DNA of 64,000 bases, from contig CP071065.1 of NCBI GenBank assembly GCA_017164015.1, positions 3,004,501 to 3,068,500 of the forward strand, in the 5' to 3' direction. This DNA comes from Nostoc sp. UHCC 0702 (GTDB lineage Bacteria > Cyanobacteriota > Cyanobacteriia > Cyanobacteriales > Nostocaceae). The translations under genes and the position numbers were made by a program. This document shows positions 15,699-25,065 of this stretch, piece after piece (positions within the stretch are counted from its first letter, which is position 1; the number at the start of each line of letters is the position of its first letter). The notes below the pieces were generated by a model. That model did no database searches. It saw only the letters and a list, made by a program, of their open reading frames with translations, and was not told where the DNA came from.

Positions 15699-16418
15699 AT
15701 GGCTTCTGGTTTAAAATCTTCCACTTTGGAACTCCTAAAGCGCTTCAACCGAGCGTTTCCCCAGTTTTATGAGCAATTTGTCAGCAGTGAAATCCAACTG
15801 CAAAATTTGCGGCTAGCCTATCGTCTCTATAAAACCAGACGTGCCGTTATCGAGTTGAAGCCGGAAGGTAGCAAAAGTGCTTTACATTTTGCTTACCGTA
15901 ATCAATCGTTTCTCCTCAGTGATATTTTTGGTGTGCTGGCGGCTTATGGGCTGACTATCCACGGTCTCAGTTTATATGGTCAAATCCGACCACCGATGTT
16001 AGTTTTTATCAAATTGTTGGTATCTCGTGGCAGTAAAGCCTTAACTGAGAAAACCGCAGAAAACGTCTGCCGCGCCATACGCGAGGCTTTAGGTGGGCGG
16101 TTTGAGGTAGAAGAGATGCTGGCAGTAGAATTTAATTTAGATACTGGCTTAGAACAAGTACAGACTGAATTCTATGTAGATCCAGTATTTCATCTTCCTG
16201 CCCTGGTAATTGAAGCCGATAATCAACCAGGATTATTTTATAAAGTCATGTACGCCATCTGGCAGGAAGACCTGCTAGTAGTCAACGCCAATTTACTGGT
16301 TTGGCGTGGACGTACAAGGCTGATTCTTTATTTGTTGGGGCCGAATGAAAGCCTGATTCCTGAATATCTCGGTCACAAAATTGCTGAAGGCGTGCGGCAG
16401 AGGTTGTTAGGTAAATGA
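15699..16418 (+). CDS. Protein with ACT-like regulatory domains, cyanobacterial
   Basis: 239 aa with no signal peptide. The first 55 residues are helical. Two regions read like ACT folds: about 65-150 (L-S-D-I-F-G-V-L-A-A-Y-G-L-T-I-H-G-L-S-L) and about 165-235 (L-V-I-E-A-D-N-Q-P-G-L-F-Y-K-V-M-Y-A-I and V-V-N-A-N-L-L-V-W). The D-N-Q-P-G-L-F motif is the classical ACT entry into the first helix. ACT pairs bind small ligands such as amino acids; no catalytic domain is attached. The role is unknown. The next gene on the strand is an alpha/beta hydrolase 126 bases downstream with STRR-like DNA between, so co-transcription is uncertain. Confidence 0.6.
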   Translation: MASGLKSSTLELLKRFNRAFPQFYEQFVSSEIQLQNLRLAYRLYKTRRAVIELKPEGSKSALHFAYRNQSFLLSDIFGVLAAYGLTIHGLSLYGQIRPPMLVFIKLLVSRGSKALTEKTAENVCRAIREALGGRFEVEEMLAVEFNLDTGLEQVQTEFYVDPVFHLPALVIEADNQPGLFYKVMYAIWQEDLLVVNANLLVWRGRTRLILYLLGPNESLIPEYLGHKIAEGVRQRLLGK

Positions 16419-16544
16419 ACAAGTTAGGAGTCAGGAGTTAGGAGTTGAATATCAAGAATTCCTAACTCATAACTAAAAACTGATAACTGTCAACTCTTCC
16501 CATTCCGTATTTAGTCTTACCCTCCTTAGGAGTACGATATAAGT

Positions 16545-17477
16545 ATGGCAACCATCGAAATCTTAGGCGTTCCCCACGCATACGAACTAACGGCTCCTAC
16601 ATCCTGCCCTCATACTTTAGTGTTTATCCACGGCTGGCTAAATAGCCGTGGATACTGGCAACCTGTGATCTCCCGCTTGTCAGATGATTTGCAGTGCTTG
16701 TCGTATGATTTGCGAGGTTTTGGTGAATCTCAGTCCTTACCAGAAACTGATTTTAGTCGGGGGCAAAATTCTTTAGACTTAACTCCCAACTCTAGTAGTA
16801 CACTCAACTCATCATTTGATTCTCTTTATACTCCGGCTGCTTATGCTCAGGATTTAGCAGTGCTTTTGCAACAGCTAAATATTAAGAATGCTTGGCTGAT
16901 TGGGCATTCCTTGGGAGGTACAATTGCTCTTTGGGCGGCTGCTCAGATGCCTGAGTGTATTAAAGGTGTGATCTGTATCAACGCAGGCGGCGGTATTTAT
17001 CTCAAAGAAGCTTTTGAACAGTTTCGTTCCGCTGGTCAGCGATTTTTACAAGTCCGTCCACGCTGGCTATCTCAGATACCACTGATTGATTTGTTGTTCA
17101 CCAGAGCAAGTGTAGCCCGTCCTTTAGAACGCTATTGGGCACGTCAGCGAGTAATTGATTTTGTCGTGGCTGACCCAGAAGCTTCTTTAGGATCACTATT
17201 AGACTCTACAACTGAGGAAGAAATCAACCGTCTACCCCAGTTAGTATCTCAACTCAAGCAACCAGTGTATTTTTTGGCTGGTGCCAACGACAAAGTGATG
17301 GAACCTAAATATGTCCGCCATTTAGCCAGCTTTCATCGGCTTTTCCAATATTGTGGCGACAATGTTATTGAAATTCCTGATTGTGGGCACTTGGCAATGT
17401 TAGAACAGCCAGATGCCGTTGCCTCTCACATTCGTTCCATAGTCAATGTGCAAGAGTCAGTGGTCAATAGTCATTAG
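16545..17477 (+). CDS. Alpha/beta-fold hydrolase
   Basis: 310 aa, cytoplasmic. Oxyanion motif F-I-H-G-W; nucleophile elbow I-G-H-S-L-G-G (Ser about residue 125); catalytic Asp in G-A-N-D-K-V-M; catalytic His in D-C-G-H-L-A-M-L near the end. A low-complexity Ser/Asn insert lies between the Y-D-L-R-G-F-G-E-S strand and the nucleophile helix. The last residues (V-V-N-S-H) are encoded by the start of the downstream STRR array, so the C-terminus has been formed by repeat DNA. The substrate cannot be told. TTAGGAGT stands upstream of the ATG. Confidence 0.85.
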   Translation: MATIEILGVPHAYELTAPTSCPHTLVFIHGWLNSRGYWQPVISRLSDDLQCLSYDLRGFGESQSLPETDFSRGQNSLDLTPNSSSTLNSSFDSLYTPAAYAQDLAVLLQQLNIKNAWLIGHSLGGTIALWAAAQMPECIKGVICINAGGGIYLKEAFEQFRSAGQRFLQVRPRWLSQIPLIDLLFTRASVARPLERYWARQRVIDFVVADPEASLGSLLDSTTEEEINRLPQLVSQLKQPVYFLAGANDKVMEPKYVRHLASFHRLFQYCGDNVIEIPDCGHLAMLEQPDAVASHIRSIVNVQESVVNSH

Positions 17478-17528
17478 TCAATAGTCAACAGTCATTAGTC
17501 AACAGTCATCAGTCATCAGCCATCAGTC
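17455..17528. repeat. STRR array (GTCAATA/GTCATCA units)
   Basis: About ten degenerate 7-bp units (GTCAATA, GTCATTA, GTCAACA, GTCATCA) run from inside the hydrolase stop region to just before the converging tsaD stop. Confidence 0.75.
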
Positions 17529-17534
17529 TTTTAA

Positions 17535-18584
17535 CTATCCAGCAGACTGATATAACTTCATCACCTGAGTGAGGGCTAACCTGGACTCAACGCCTAAGGT
17601 GATGGGGGATGTATGACCAAGGGATAAATGGTCAGCAGCTGCACAGGCAATCATAGCAGCGTTATCGGTACAAAATTTCATGGGGGGGAACAGTACCCGC
17701 AGGTTATGCTCGGCAGCGGCTGCCTGTAAAATTCTTCTGAGTCCGCTGTTCGCTGCTACCCCTCCACCCACAGCAATGGTGTTTAGACCATAGTCTAGGG
17801 CACAAGCGATCGCTCTTTTGGTTAGCGATCGCGCTACAGTTTGTTGAAAGCTAGCCGCTACATCTGCTACAGGTATCTCTCTACCGTCTTTCTCTAACTG
17901 CTGCACTAAACGCAGCACTGCTGTCTTTAAGCCACTAAAACTGCCATCATAGCGATGATATCCCCCATTTGGTAGAGAAACTTTGCCCTCTGGTAAGCTA
18001 AAAGCTTGGGGATCGCCTTGTTGTGCTAGCTTGTCAATGACTGGCCCGCCCGGATAACCCAGCTTTAACAACCGCGCTACCTTGTCAAATGCTTCCCCTG
18101 CGGCATCATCACGGGTTTCTCCAAGTGTTTCGTAAATACCACATTCTTTGACATAAATCAAGCTTGTATGTCCGCCAGAAACGAGTAAGCTAAGAAAAGG
18201 AGGCTCTAAACTTGGCTCGCTCAAATAAGTGGCGTAAATGTGACCTTCGAGGTGATGAACTCCCAAAAATGGCTTTTTATATAACATTGCCAGAGTTTTG
18301 GCAGCAGTTAAGCCTACTAAGAGCGCTCCCACGAGTCCGGGGGCGCAAGTGGCAGCGATCGCGTCAATTTCTCCCCAGCCTAGTTTGGCTTGCTCCATTG
18401 CTTGAGCGATCGCATGATTTATCGTTTCTAAATGCTGACGGGACGCTACTTCTGGCACCACCCCGCCATACTGCTGATGCACTGGGATTTGCGAAGCGAT
18501 GATACTGCTTTCAACTTGACGATTGTTAACAATCGCAACGGCAGTTTCATCACAGCTAGTTTCTATTGCTAGTACGATTGCCAT
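17535..18584 (-). CDS. tsaD: tRNA N6-adenosine threonylcarbamoyltransferase TsaD (Gcp/YgjD)
   Basis: Transfers the threonylcarbamoyl group from the TsaC product to A37 of ANN-decoding tRNAs, with TsaB and TsaE. 349 aa, the normal bacterial length. ASKHA-fold marks: [10 protein letters not shown] (phosphate 1), metal-binding [32 protein letters not shown], and F-C-T-D-N-A-A-M-I. The ATG at 18584 matches the family start (M-x-V-L-A-I-E-T-S). It is divergent from psaF, with 176 bases between. Confidence 0.95.
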   Translation of the reverse strand: MAIVLAIETSCDETAVAIVNNRQVESSIIASQIPVHQQYGGVVPEVASRQHLETINHAIAQAMEQAKLGWGEIDAIAATCAPGLVGALLVGLTAAKTLAMLYKKPFLGVHHLEGHIYATYLSEPSLEPPFLSLLVSGGHTSLIYVKECGIYETLGETRDDAAGEAFDKVARLLKLGYPGGPVIDKLAQQGDPQAFSLPEGKVSLPNGGYHRYDGSFSGLKTAVLRLVQQLEKDGREIPVADVAASFQQTVARSLTKRAIACALDYGLNTIAVGGGVAANSGLRRILQAAAAEHNLRVLFPPMKFCTDNAAMIACAAADHLSLGHTSPITLGVESRLALTQVMKLYQSAG

Positions 18585-18760
18585 TCTAAGGTGACGCTAA
18601 ATAACAACTTGTTTGAGAAACTTTAACTTTTATTTACTTAAACTTTACTCGGTTCCCGCGCAAGAGTATGATGACTTGCTAGTTATGTAAATAAAGACTG
18701 TACAAGCCGCTTCGTTTTGTACATAAAACTTTTTCTTTTGTAATAAAAGGAAACAACTTC

Positions 18761-19255
18761 ATGCGACGATTGTTTGCTTTGATTTTAGTGATTTGTGTTG
18801 CGTTCAGTTTTGCCCCACCAGCAAAAGCTTTAGGCGCTGATCTAGTACCCTGTAAAGACTCTCCCGCTTTTCAAGAACTAGCCAAGAATGCCCGTAACAC
18901 AACAGCTGACCCCGAATCAGGGAAAAAGCGCTTTGAGCGTTATTCACAAGCCCTATGTGGCCCTGAGGGTTATCCCCACCTGATTGTTGATGGTCGTCTT
19001 GACCGCGCTGGCGACTTTTTGATTCCCAGCATTCTCTTTTTGTATATTGCTGGTTGGATAGGTTGGGTAGGTCGTACCTATCTGCAAGCCATCAAAAAGG
19101 GTTCTGATGCTGAGCAAAAAGAGATCCAAATCGACTTGGGCTTGGCACTACCCATCATAGCTACAGGCTTTGCTTGGCCAGCAGCAGCACTCCAAGAATT
19201 TCTCTCTGGCAAATTAACAGCCAAAGATTCAGAAATTACTGTTTCTCCCCGCTAA
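18761..19255 (+). CDS. psaF: Photosystem I subunit III (plastocyanin/cytochrome c6 docking), PsaF
   Basis: 164 aa with a lumen-targeting signal (to about A-K-A-L, residue 24). The mature protein has the lumenal Cys pair (L-V-P-C-K-D and A-L-C-G-P) and the hydrophobic hairpin [20 protein letters not shown], then the C-terminal helix with I-A-T-G-F-A-W-P. It lies on the lumenal side of the PSI core and helps dock the electron donor. AAAGGAAA is the ribosome site. psaJ follows after 38 bases, the usual psaFJ operon. Confidence 0.96.
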   Translation: MRRLFALILVICVAFSFAPPAKALGADLVPCKDSPAFQELAKNARNTTADPESGKKRFERYSQALCGPEGYPHLIVDGRLDRAGDFLIPSILFLYIAGWIGWVGRTYLQAIKKGSDAEQKEIQIDLGLALPIIATGFAWPAAALQEFLSGKLTAKDSEITVSPR

Positions 19256-19293
19256 TTCAGCTTAATTGATTCATTGTTTTGGAGACTAAATTC

Positions 19294-19443
19294 ATGGCGG
19301 ACAAAGGCGATCAATCATCCTACTTGATTAAATTTATTTCCACAGCCCCTGTAGCAGCTACCATTTGGCTAACAATTACAGCAGGCATTTTGATTGAATT
19401 CAACCGCTTTTTTCCCGACCTACTTTTCCACCCACTACCATAA
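19294..19443 (+). CDS. psaJ: Photosystem I subunit IX, PsaJ
   Basis: 49 codons, found by reading between psaF and psaL. ATG 19294 is preceded by GGAG. The sequence has the PsaJ pattern: a short polar N-terminus, the single membrane helix [17 protein letters not shown], then [11 protein letters not shown] and H-P-L at the end. PsaJ binds next to PsaF and stabilises it. Confidence 0.95.
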   Translation: MADKGDQSSYLIKFISTAPVAATIWLTITAGILIEFNRFFPDLLFHPLP

Positions 19444-19560
19444 TTGGAAAACAGATTAAAGTCAGTTGAATCTGTTGTCTGTGGTCTAAGATTGTCTGGT
19501 TGGATTGTTCAGCCTAATTGAGGTTAATTAATCACCAAAATAGGCTGTCAAAATCCTTGT

Positions 19561-19596
19561 TGAAACTCGTAAGTTGGGCACAGCTTACGAGTTTCA
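19561..19596 (+). terminator. Terminator of psaFJ
   Basis: TGAAACTCGTAAG (19561-19573) and CTTACGAGTTTCA (19584-19596) form a perfect 13-bp stem with a 10-base loop, 118 bases after the psaJ stop. AT-rich sequence with a T8 run follows some 25 bases later. It separates psaFJ from psaL. Confidence 0.75.
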
Positions 19597-19713
19597 AAAT
19601 TTTCAAAGAAGTTAAATTAATTTTTTTTAACTTCGCAATCAAACAGCATCTTTGGCTACGAATATTATTAGTATGACAATGCCACCATTCTCAATTTAGA
19701 GGCAACATAAAAT

Positions 19714-20235
19714 ATGGCGCAAGCAGTAGATGCATCCAAAAATCTCCCCAGCGATCCCAGAAATCGGGAAGTCGTTTTTCCCGCAGGGCGCGATCCTCAA
19801 ATAGGCAACCTAGAAACCCCCATTAATTCTTCTCCCTTGGTCAAGTGGTACATTAATAACTTGCCTGCCTATCGTCCGGGTCTAAGTGTTGGTAGACGAG
19901 CTATAGAAATTGGAGCAGCTCACGGTTACTGGATATTTGGCCCCTTTGCCAAGTTGGGGCCACTGCGGGCTTCGGACAATGCTAACTTAGCTGGTTTACT
20001 ATCAGCTATCGGCTTGATTGTAATTCTTACCCTTGGTATATCTCTATATGCCAATAGCAACCCTCCCAAAGCACTAGCTAGTGTCACCGTACCCAATCCT
20101 CCAGCAGATGCTTTTAACTCCAAAGAAAGCTGGAACAACTTTGCCAGCAGTTTCTTGATTGGTGGTATTGGTGGTGCAGTAGTTGCTTACTTTGTGACTA
20201 CCAATTTAGGGCTAATTCAAGGTCTATTTGGTTAA
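19714..20235 (+). CDS. psaL: Photosystem I subunit XI, PsaL
   Basis: 173 aa. PsaL forms the centre of PSI trimers or tetramers. Marks: the stromal N-terminus with the G-N-L-E-T-P-I-N-S-S motif, L-P-A-Y-R-P-G-L-S-V-G-R-R-A-I-E-I-G, the conserved H-G-Y-W-I-F-G-P-F, then two further membrane helices (L-A-G-L-L-S-A-I-G-L-I-V and F-L-I-G-G-I-G-G-A-V-V-A-Y-F). The psaJ terminator lies upstream, so psaL should have its own promoter in 19600-19713. I see no psaI next to it. Confidence 0.96.
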   Translation: MAQAVDASKNLPSDPRNREVVFPAGRDPQIGNLETPINSSPLVKWYINNLPAYRPGLSVGRRAIEIGAAHGYWIFGPFAKLGPLRASDNANLAGLLSAIGLIVILTLGISLYANSNPPKALASVTVPNPPADAFNSKESWNNFASSFLIGGIGGAVVAYFVTTNLGLIQGLFG

Positions 20236-20256
20236 TTGAATTTTGGGTTGTTGTAA

Positions 20257-20336
20257 CTTTGTCAGTAGTCAGTGGTCAGTAGTTAGTGGTTAGTAGAAAA
20301 AATTAACAACTAGCAACTGACAACTGACAACTGACA
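20257..20336. repeat. STRR pair in opposite orientations
   Basis: GTCAGTA/GTCAGTG/GTTAGTG units (left) face CAACTGA-type units (right) around a short A-rich centre, so the transcript could fold back on itself. It lies between psaL and the downstream terminator. Confidence 0.6.
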
Positions 20337-20360
20337 TTACACAGAAATCACAAATGTCTG

Positions 20361-20401
20361 AAGGACACACAAAAATAGTTATGCTATTTCTGTGTGTCCT
20401 T
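20361..20401. terminator. Bidirectional terminator between psaL and gmk
   Basis: AAGGACACACAAAAATAG and CTATTTCTGTGTGTCCTT form an 18-bp stem with one mismatch and a 4-base loop, with A/T runs inside and outside. It lies between two converging genes and can serve both. Confidence 0.8.
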
Positions 20402-20449
20402 TATTGTTTGGTGTTAAAGGTGGTTGTTTGTGGTTCTGAGGAATCTTAA

Positions 20450-21049
20450 TTATTTAAACAAAGCTGCCTCTATCGCGTTGAGAGCAGTTTCCAAATCATC
20501 ATTGACGATTTGGATATCAAACTCATCGGCAGCTTTCACTTCTTCAGTAGCACGGCACAGACGACGGGCGATTGCCTCTTCAGAGTCTTGACCGCGACCG
20601 CGTATCCGTTTCTCTAATTCCTCAAAGGAAGGCGGCAAAATAAAAATGCTGAGGGCGCCAGAGAAGGAAGCACGAATTTGTCTTGCTCCTTCTAGCTCAA
20701 TTTCCAGTACCACCAACTTGCCTGACAGAACTTGGTTAAGCACAGCTTCACGGGGAGTGCCGTAATAGTTACCAGCAAATTCTGCCCATTCTAAGAATTC
20801 GCCTTGAGCAACTAGTTGTTCAAACTTACTACGGCTAATAAAGTAATAGTTTTTGCCGTTGATTTCTCCGGGACGGGGAGAACGAGTTGTGACGGATACA
20901 GAGTAATACAATTCGGGATGACGCTGCAATAGCGATCGCATTAAAGTGCCTTTGCCGACCCCACTGGGGCCAGTTAAAACAATCAGTCTGCCTGGTGACT
21001 GGTTTTCTTTGGTAGTAGCACTGCTCTGGATGGGTAAAACTTGCATCAT
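20450..21049 (-). CDS. gmk: Guanylate kinase
   Basis: Phosphorylates GMP to GDP. P-loop [12 protein letters not shown]-binding [33 protein letters not shown]; lid [11 protein letters not shown] 21049 or 21046 is preferred to the TTG at 21073 because AGG lies about eight bases upstream and the extra residues are not conserved in the family. The RemA-like gene is upstream on the same strand, an arrangement also seen in Firmicutes (remA-gmk). Confidence 0.93.
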   Translation of the reverse strand: MMQVLPIQSSATTKENQSPGRLIVLTGPSGVGKGTLMRSLLQRHPELYYSVSVTTRSPRPGEINGKNYYFISRSKFEQLVAQGEFLEWAEFAGNYYGTPREAVLNQVLSGKLVVLEIELEGARQIRASFSGALSIFILPPSFEELEKRIRGRGQDSEEAIARRLCRATEEVKAADEFDIQIVNDDLETALNAIEAALFK

Positions 21050-21222
21050 CCGTTTAACCTGTGAATTAATCAATAAATATTATTCCTTAGTCATTAGCCT
21101 TTTGCTCGTTGTCAGAGCGAACTTTGACCAACGAATTTGTAGCACGAGTGACAGAAATGCCTAATTCACATGTTACTGCCGATGTGGTCTAAATAGGAGT
21201 AGGGTTATTAACCCACACCCAG

Positions 21223-21489
21223 TTAATTATCCACAACATGATGATCGCGGGTAATCACAAAGCGATTCGCTACCGTTTCTGGTTGAATCGCTGAAAGTAT
21301 GACGTGGCTGGAATCAGTGATAATTACAGCCCTTGTCCGCCGACCGTAAGTTGCATCAACTAGCTGGCCTCTGTCCCGTGCATCAGTAATTATCCGCTTA
21401 ATTGGGGCAGATTCCGGACTGACAATGGCAACTACTCGGTTAGCAGACACGATATTGCCGAAACCAATGTTAATTAATTGAATCTCCAT
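21223..21489 (-). CDS. RemA-like regulator (DUF370)
   Basis: 88 aa, the family length, with [14 protein letters not shown] at the start, then [35 protein letters not shown] and [10 protein letters not shown]. In Bacillus, RemA forms oligomers that bind DNA and activate matrix and osmoprotection genes. Cyanobacterial targets are unknown to me. Adjacent to gmk with 173 bases between. Confidence 0.92.
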   Translation of the reverse strand: MEIQLINIGFGNIVSANRVVAIVSPESAPIKRIITDARDRGQLVDATYGRRTRAVIITDSSHVILSAIQPETVANRFVITRDHHVVDN

Positions 21490-21769
21490 AAATGAACTGC
21501 ACCAAATGTGGTGCGAGCAGCTGGTAAGGAATTATTCTCATGTTATCCCTAAAGAATCGGAGTTACAACGCATCAGGTCTAGCCAGCTTGAGTTTTTAAA
21601 TAGCCATTCCTTTTTTTAGCTATTTATCAGTAAAAACTCCGGAAAATCTTCCTAAAGACACATGCCAAACTAAAAAAAGTTACTAGGAAACTAAAAAATC
21701 AAAATGTCAGTTTTATAACTGGATGATTTGTATTATATTTGTAGTTAATTATGTATTAATGAATAGGTG

Positions 21770-22726
21770 ATGGCTGCCGTAGAACTGGAAAATTTATGTA
21801 AGAAGTTTATTCTCAGTCGGGGTTGGGGACGCAACCGCACGCGCACAGAGATTGTTGCCGTAGATAATATTAGTTTGAGTGTTCCTGATGGTCAGGCGAT
21901 CGCTTTTATCGGCCCCAACGGAGCGGGGAAGTCCACTACAATCAAGATGCTGACGGGAATTTTACAGCCCACATCAGGGACAGCGAAGTTACTAGGATTA
22001 AATCCTTGGCGAAATCGGCGCGAACTAGCTTACCAGATGGGCGTAGTATTTGGACAGCGATCGCAGTTGTGGTATCACCTACCTCCCCGCGATACTTTAG
22101 AGTTACTAGCGCGGATTTATAATTTAGACCGGCAAGAATATATCAAACGCCGTGACTTACTTGTTGAGCGTTTTGACCTCAGCCCATTCTGGAACACACC
22201 AGTACGCAAGTTGTCTTTAGGTCAGCGGATGCGGGCGGAAGTAGCAGCCAGCTTACTCCACGCACCCAAAATATTATTTCTCGACGAACCCACCATTGGA
22301 CTCGATGTAATTGCTCGTCAAGAACTCCGCGACCTGATCCGCGAGTGGAATCGTTTGGAGGGAGTGACAGTATTTCTCACCAGCCATGATGCAGGCGACA
22401 TTGAACAGGTAGCACAGCGAGTAGTAGTAATTAATCACGGGCGTGTAGTACTCGATGACAAAGTTTCAGCAATGCGCCGCCAGTACCTTGGCTCAAAGAT
22501 TCTCAGGGTTAAATTTCATAACTCCCCGTCTGAAATTAACCTCCCAGGCGTAACACAACTCAAAGCCAGCGAATATGCCCTCAAGTTAGAGGTGAATACC
22601 CGCATCACACCAATTGAAACTGTGATGGCTGAAATTCTCCACGCGGGTTCTGTGGCTGACATTGCTATTGAAGACCCACCTTTGGAAGAAGTGATAGCAC
22701 ACATCTATGCTCAAGCAGCGTCATGA
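21770..22726 (+). CDS. ABC transporter ATP-binding protein (ABC-2 exporter)
   Basis: 318 aa from ATG 21770 (an adjacent GTG at 21767 is also possible). Walker A G-P-N-G-A-G-K-S-T-T, Q-loop region F-G-Q-R-S-Q-L-W, signature L-S-L-G-Q-R-M-R (a variant of LSGGQ), Walker B I-L-F-L-D-E-P-T-I-G-L-D and switch H in L-T-S-H-D. The Y-H-L-P segment is typical of the subfamily paired with DUF990 permeases. Two permease genes follow on the same strand, so this is a complete ATPase + two-permease exporter. The substrate is unknown. An 8-bp tandem repeat lies just after the stop. Confidence 0.9.
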   Translation: MAAVELENLCKKFILSRGWGRNRTRTEIVAVDNISLSVPDGQAIAFIGPNGAGKSTTIKMLTGILQPTSGTAKLLGLNPWRNRRELAYQMGVVFGQRSQLWYHLPPRDTLELLARIYNLDRQEYIKRRDLLVERFDLSPFWNTPVRKLSLGQRMRAEVAASLLHAPKILFLDEPTIGLDVIARQELRDLIREWNRLEGVTVFLTSHDAGDIEQVAQRVVVINHGRVVLDDKVSAMRRQYLGSKILRVKFHNSPSEINLPGVTQLKASEYALKLEVNTRITPIETVMAEILHAGSVADIAIEDPPLEEVIAHIYAQAAS

Positions 22727-22730
22727 AAGA

Positions 22731-22794
22731 GCAGGGGAGCAGGGGAGCGGGGGAGCGGGGGAGCAGGGGAGCAGGGGAGCAGGGGAGATGGGGA
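22731..22794. repeat. 8-bp tandem repeat (GCAGGGGA)
   Basis: Eight units in a row: two GCAGGGGA, two GCGGGGGA, three GCAGGGGA, then GATGGGGA. It starts four bases after the ABC ATPase stop. The complementary version (CTCCCCTG units) occurs at 30380-30427. Confidence 0.85.
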
Positions 22795-22929
22795 GATGAT
22801 TTGTAGGTTTGATTTAAACAATAGATGTTAACTAGGTCGGTGTAAATAAAGTTAGTGAGGGTTGTCAGTTGTCAGTAGTAAATCTTTCACAATCTAAAAT
22901 CCAAAATCTAAAATCCAAAATCTTATCAG

Positions 22930-23727
22930 ATGAACAGTCTCAATAAATATACTTGGATTGGCTGGACGGCGGCTCGCTCTAACTTAGCTTACTTGGGAGA
23001 AGTTGCTTCCAGAGGAATTTTTCTGTTTGTGATTCTCTACATTTTTCTGCAACTGTGGCGTGTTACCTATGCCGAGACAAATGCCGAACAGTTGGGAGGT
23101 TTAACGCTAACTCAGATGCTTTGGTATCTGGGTATAACCGAATCTATTACCCTTTCTAGTCCACAGGTAGCTTTAGAAGTAGACGAGGATGTACGGACGG
23201 GAGCGCTAGCGGTGCAACTGATACGTCCTTTATCGTACCCTTTGTATCGCCTGTGGACTACCTTGGGAGAGCGTATAGTGCGCTTTGGGGTAAATGTAGC
23301 GATCGCATCTACGGTAGCATTACTATTTGTCGGCACAATTCCTTTAAGTTTCGGCGGAATCTTATTATTTCTACTGGTGCTACCACTGGCATTTGTACTG
23401 GATTTTTTAGCTACATTTCTGGTGGGGTTAGGCGCTTTCTGGCTGGAGAATACCACAGGACTAATGCTGATCTACTCTCGCTTGACGATGATTTTGGGTG
23501 GGATGCTTATTCCCTTGGAACTACTACCAGAATCATGGCAGCCAGTATTACAAAATTTACCCTTTGCCAGTATTTTGTATGGCCCGGCGCGTGTGTTTGT
23601 GCATCCCGATTTGGCTTTTGCTAGTGAATTGTTGGTACGTCAAGGAGTCGCCATAGGTATATTGGCTTTATTGGTGGCACTTGTGTACCGCACAGCAGTT
23701 AAGCGCATCCACGCCCACGGAGGTTGA
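22930..23727 (+). CDS. ABC-2 type permease (DUF990-like), first subunit
   Basis: 265 aa with six predicted membrane segments (for example F-L-F-V-I-L-Y-I-F-L and V-A-I-A-S-T-V-A-L-L-F-V). The cytoplasmic loop after the second segment has E-V-D-E-D-V-R-T-G-A-L-A-V-Q-L-I-R-P, a pattern of this permease family; the part after the fifth helix has L-P-F-A-S-I-L-Y-G-P-A-R. It forms the membrane channel with the gene starting at 23729. Confidence 0.85.
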   Translation: MNSLNKYTWIGWTAARSNLAYLGEVASRGIFLFVILYIFLQLWRVTYAETNAEQLGGLTLTQMLWYLGITESITLSSPQVALEVDEDVRTGALAVQLIRPLSYPLYRLWTTLGERIVRFGVNVAIASTVALLFVGTIPLSFGGILLFLLVLPLAFVLDFLATFLVGLGAFWLENTTGLMLIYSRLTMILGGMLIPLELLPESWQPVLQNLPFASILYGPARVFVHPDLAFASELLVRQGVAIGILALLVALVYRTAVKRIHAHGG

Positions 23728-23728
23728 T

Positions 23729-24526
23729 ATGTTCTCGCGTTTACTTTCCTACTTACAATTAGCTGCTGCTTACATTCGTCTCAACTTGAATGCTCACTTA
23801 GAGTATCGGGGCGCATTCTTCACCCAAATGGTGGCAATGTTGCTTAATAACCTGGTGTGGGTGGCATTTTGGGGACTGTTTTTCACACGCTTCCCAGTCT
23901 TACGCGGTTGGACAGTGCAAGATGTGATTACTCTGTGGGCGATCGCTGGCACAGGATTTGGTTTAGCTCATACTGTATGTGGTAACGCTTTGCAATTGTC
24001 AAGTCTAATTGTGCAAGGACAATTGGATGTGTGGATATTATACCCGCGTGCGCTTTTACCTCATTTACTGCTGGGGCGGATGAATGCCATGTCTTGGGGG
24101 GATTTGCTGTTTGGATATGGGGTTTATTTGTTTTTTGTCAAGCCTGATTTAGTGCATTTAGCATTATTCACTGGGTTAACGGTTTCCGTGGCGATGTTAT
24201 TTGTAGGCTTTAATGTTTTGACGGGAAGCCTCAGCTTTTACTTAGGTAATTCCGAAGGACTAACACAGCAGTGGCGAAACGCTATGCTAACCTTCACTAC
24301 CTATCCAGCGACTTTGTTTGAAGGAACAGTGAAGCTATTGTTGTATACACTGATTCCGGCTGGTTTTGTTAGTTACTTACCGATTGAGGCGTTGCGATCG
24401 CTATCTGGGATTCATGCTTTGTTAGCAGTAGCCGGATCAACAACCGTGCTGTTAGTTGGTGTAGCTGTGTTTTACCACGGTTTGCGCCGCTACTCTTCAG
24501 GCAATTTGATGCAGATGCGAGGTTGA
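23729..24526 (+). CDS. ABC-2 type permease (DUF990-like), second subunit
   Basis: 265 aa from ATG 23729, one base after the stop of the first permease, which argues for coupled translation; an upstream start at 23681 would overlap that gene and is unlikely. Six membrane segments, with the family loop L-I-V-Q-G-Q-L-D-V-W-I-L-Y-P-R-A-L-L and the end motif Y-L-P-I-E-A-L-R. The last codons (positions 24503-24526) belong to a 29-bp sequence repeated exactly at 25530-25558 beyond the toxin/antitoxin pair. Confidence 0.87.
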   Translation: MFSRLLSYLQLAAAYIRLNLNAHLEYRGAFFTQMVAMLLNNLVWVAFWGLFFTRFPVLRGWTVQDVITLWAIAGTGFGLAHTVCGNALQLSSLIVQGQLDVWILYPRALLPHLLLGRMNAMSWGDLLFGYGVYLFFVKPDLVHLALFTGLTVSVAMLFVGFNVLTGSLSFYLGNSEGLTQQWRNAMLTFTTYPATLFEGTVKLLLYTLIPAGFVSYLPIEALRSLSGIHALLAVAGSTTVLLVGVAVFYHGLRRYSSGNLMQMRG

Positions 24527-24531
24527 GTTCT
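24503..24531 (+). repeat. 29-bp direct repeat, copy 1 (inside the permease 3' end)
   Basis: Covers the last eight codons of the second permease gene, stop included, plus five bases. Identical to 25530-25558. Confidence 0.9.
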
Positions 24532-24615
24532 ATGTTAGCGACTTTTCTACCAAAGATTTTGCTTGATGTTGCGATCGTTTACGGATGATATCTGAATGGC
24601 AGTTTCCAGCACAAG

Positions 24616-25065
24616 TCAGGTTGAGAGCCAAGATTCAACGGATAATGCTCTTACCTGTCTAATCCGCTGAAAGTCGCTATCAGTGGATATGACAGTAAGA
24701 CTGTGTTGTAGAGCAATAGCAGCTATCCATAGGTCATTTTCATCAAAACCTAAGTCTGTTATCTGAGTTTTTCTTCGCTTGCTTTTTTCCTTGGGGCCAA
24801 ATTGTTTCATCAAGCCTGCTTTGAGTTGACCATAAATTGTAGCCGTATCTTGTGTAACTCCGTACAAACGTATATCTTCAAGAAATTCTGTCAAACGAGC
24901 GAGATTAGTTTCTCTTTTCGCAGAATTTTCCATCATATATGTAAGCTCTCCCTGTACAATTACACAGGTGGCAATATTTAATTCTCCAACCTCAGCTATT
25001 CGACGAATGACGTTTGGTTCTCCAAGGATGATAGCGCTACAGTGATTAGTATCAAGTAGGTACAT
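24616..25065 (-). CDS. PIN-domain ribonuclease toxin (VapC type)
   Basis: 149 aa. PIN domain acidic residues: first Asp in Y-L-L-D-T-N-H, Glu in V-I-V-Q-G-E-L, and the second cluster in F-D-E-N-D-L-W-I-A-A-I-A and I-S-T-D-S-D-F. These coordinate the metals for RNA cleavage. The order L-D-T-N...E-L...E-N-D-L-W-I-A-A is the VapC/FitB pattern. The start codon overlaps the stop of the upstream antitoxin gene by one base (TAATG), so the two are translated together. Confidence 0.9.
   Translation of the reverse strand: MYLLDTNHCSAIILGEPNVIRRIAEVGELNIATCVIVQGELTYMMENSAKRETNLARLTEFLEDIRLYGVTQDTATIYGQLKAGLMKQFGPKEKSKRRKTQITDLGFDENDLWIAAIALQHSLTVISTDSDFQRIRQVRALSVESWLST

Noticed and set aside
20236..20449. 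psaI next to psaL
   Set aside because: I read the region for a short single-helix frame and found only repeats and a terminator.
23112..23456. 114-codon minus-strand frame inside the ABC permease
   Set aside because: Shadow of the permease gene; lysine/serine-rich complement of a hydrophobic coding strand.
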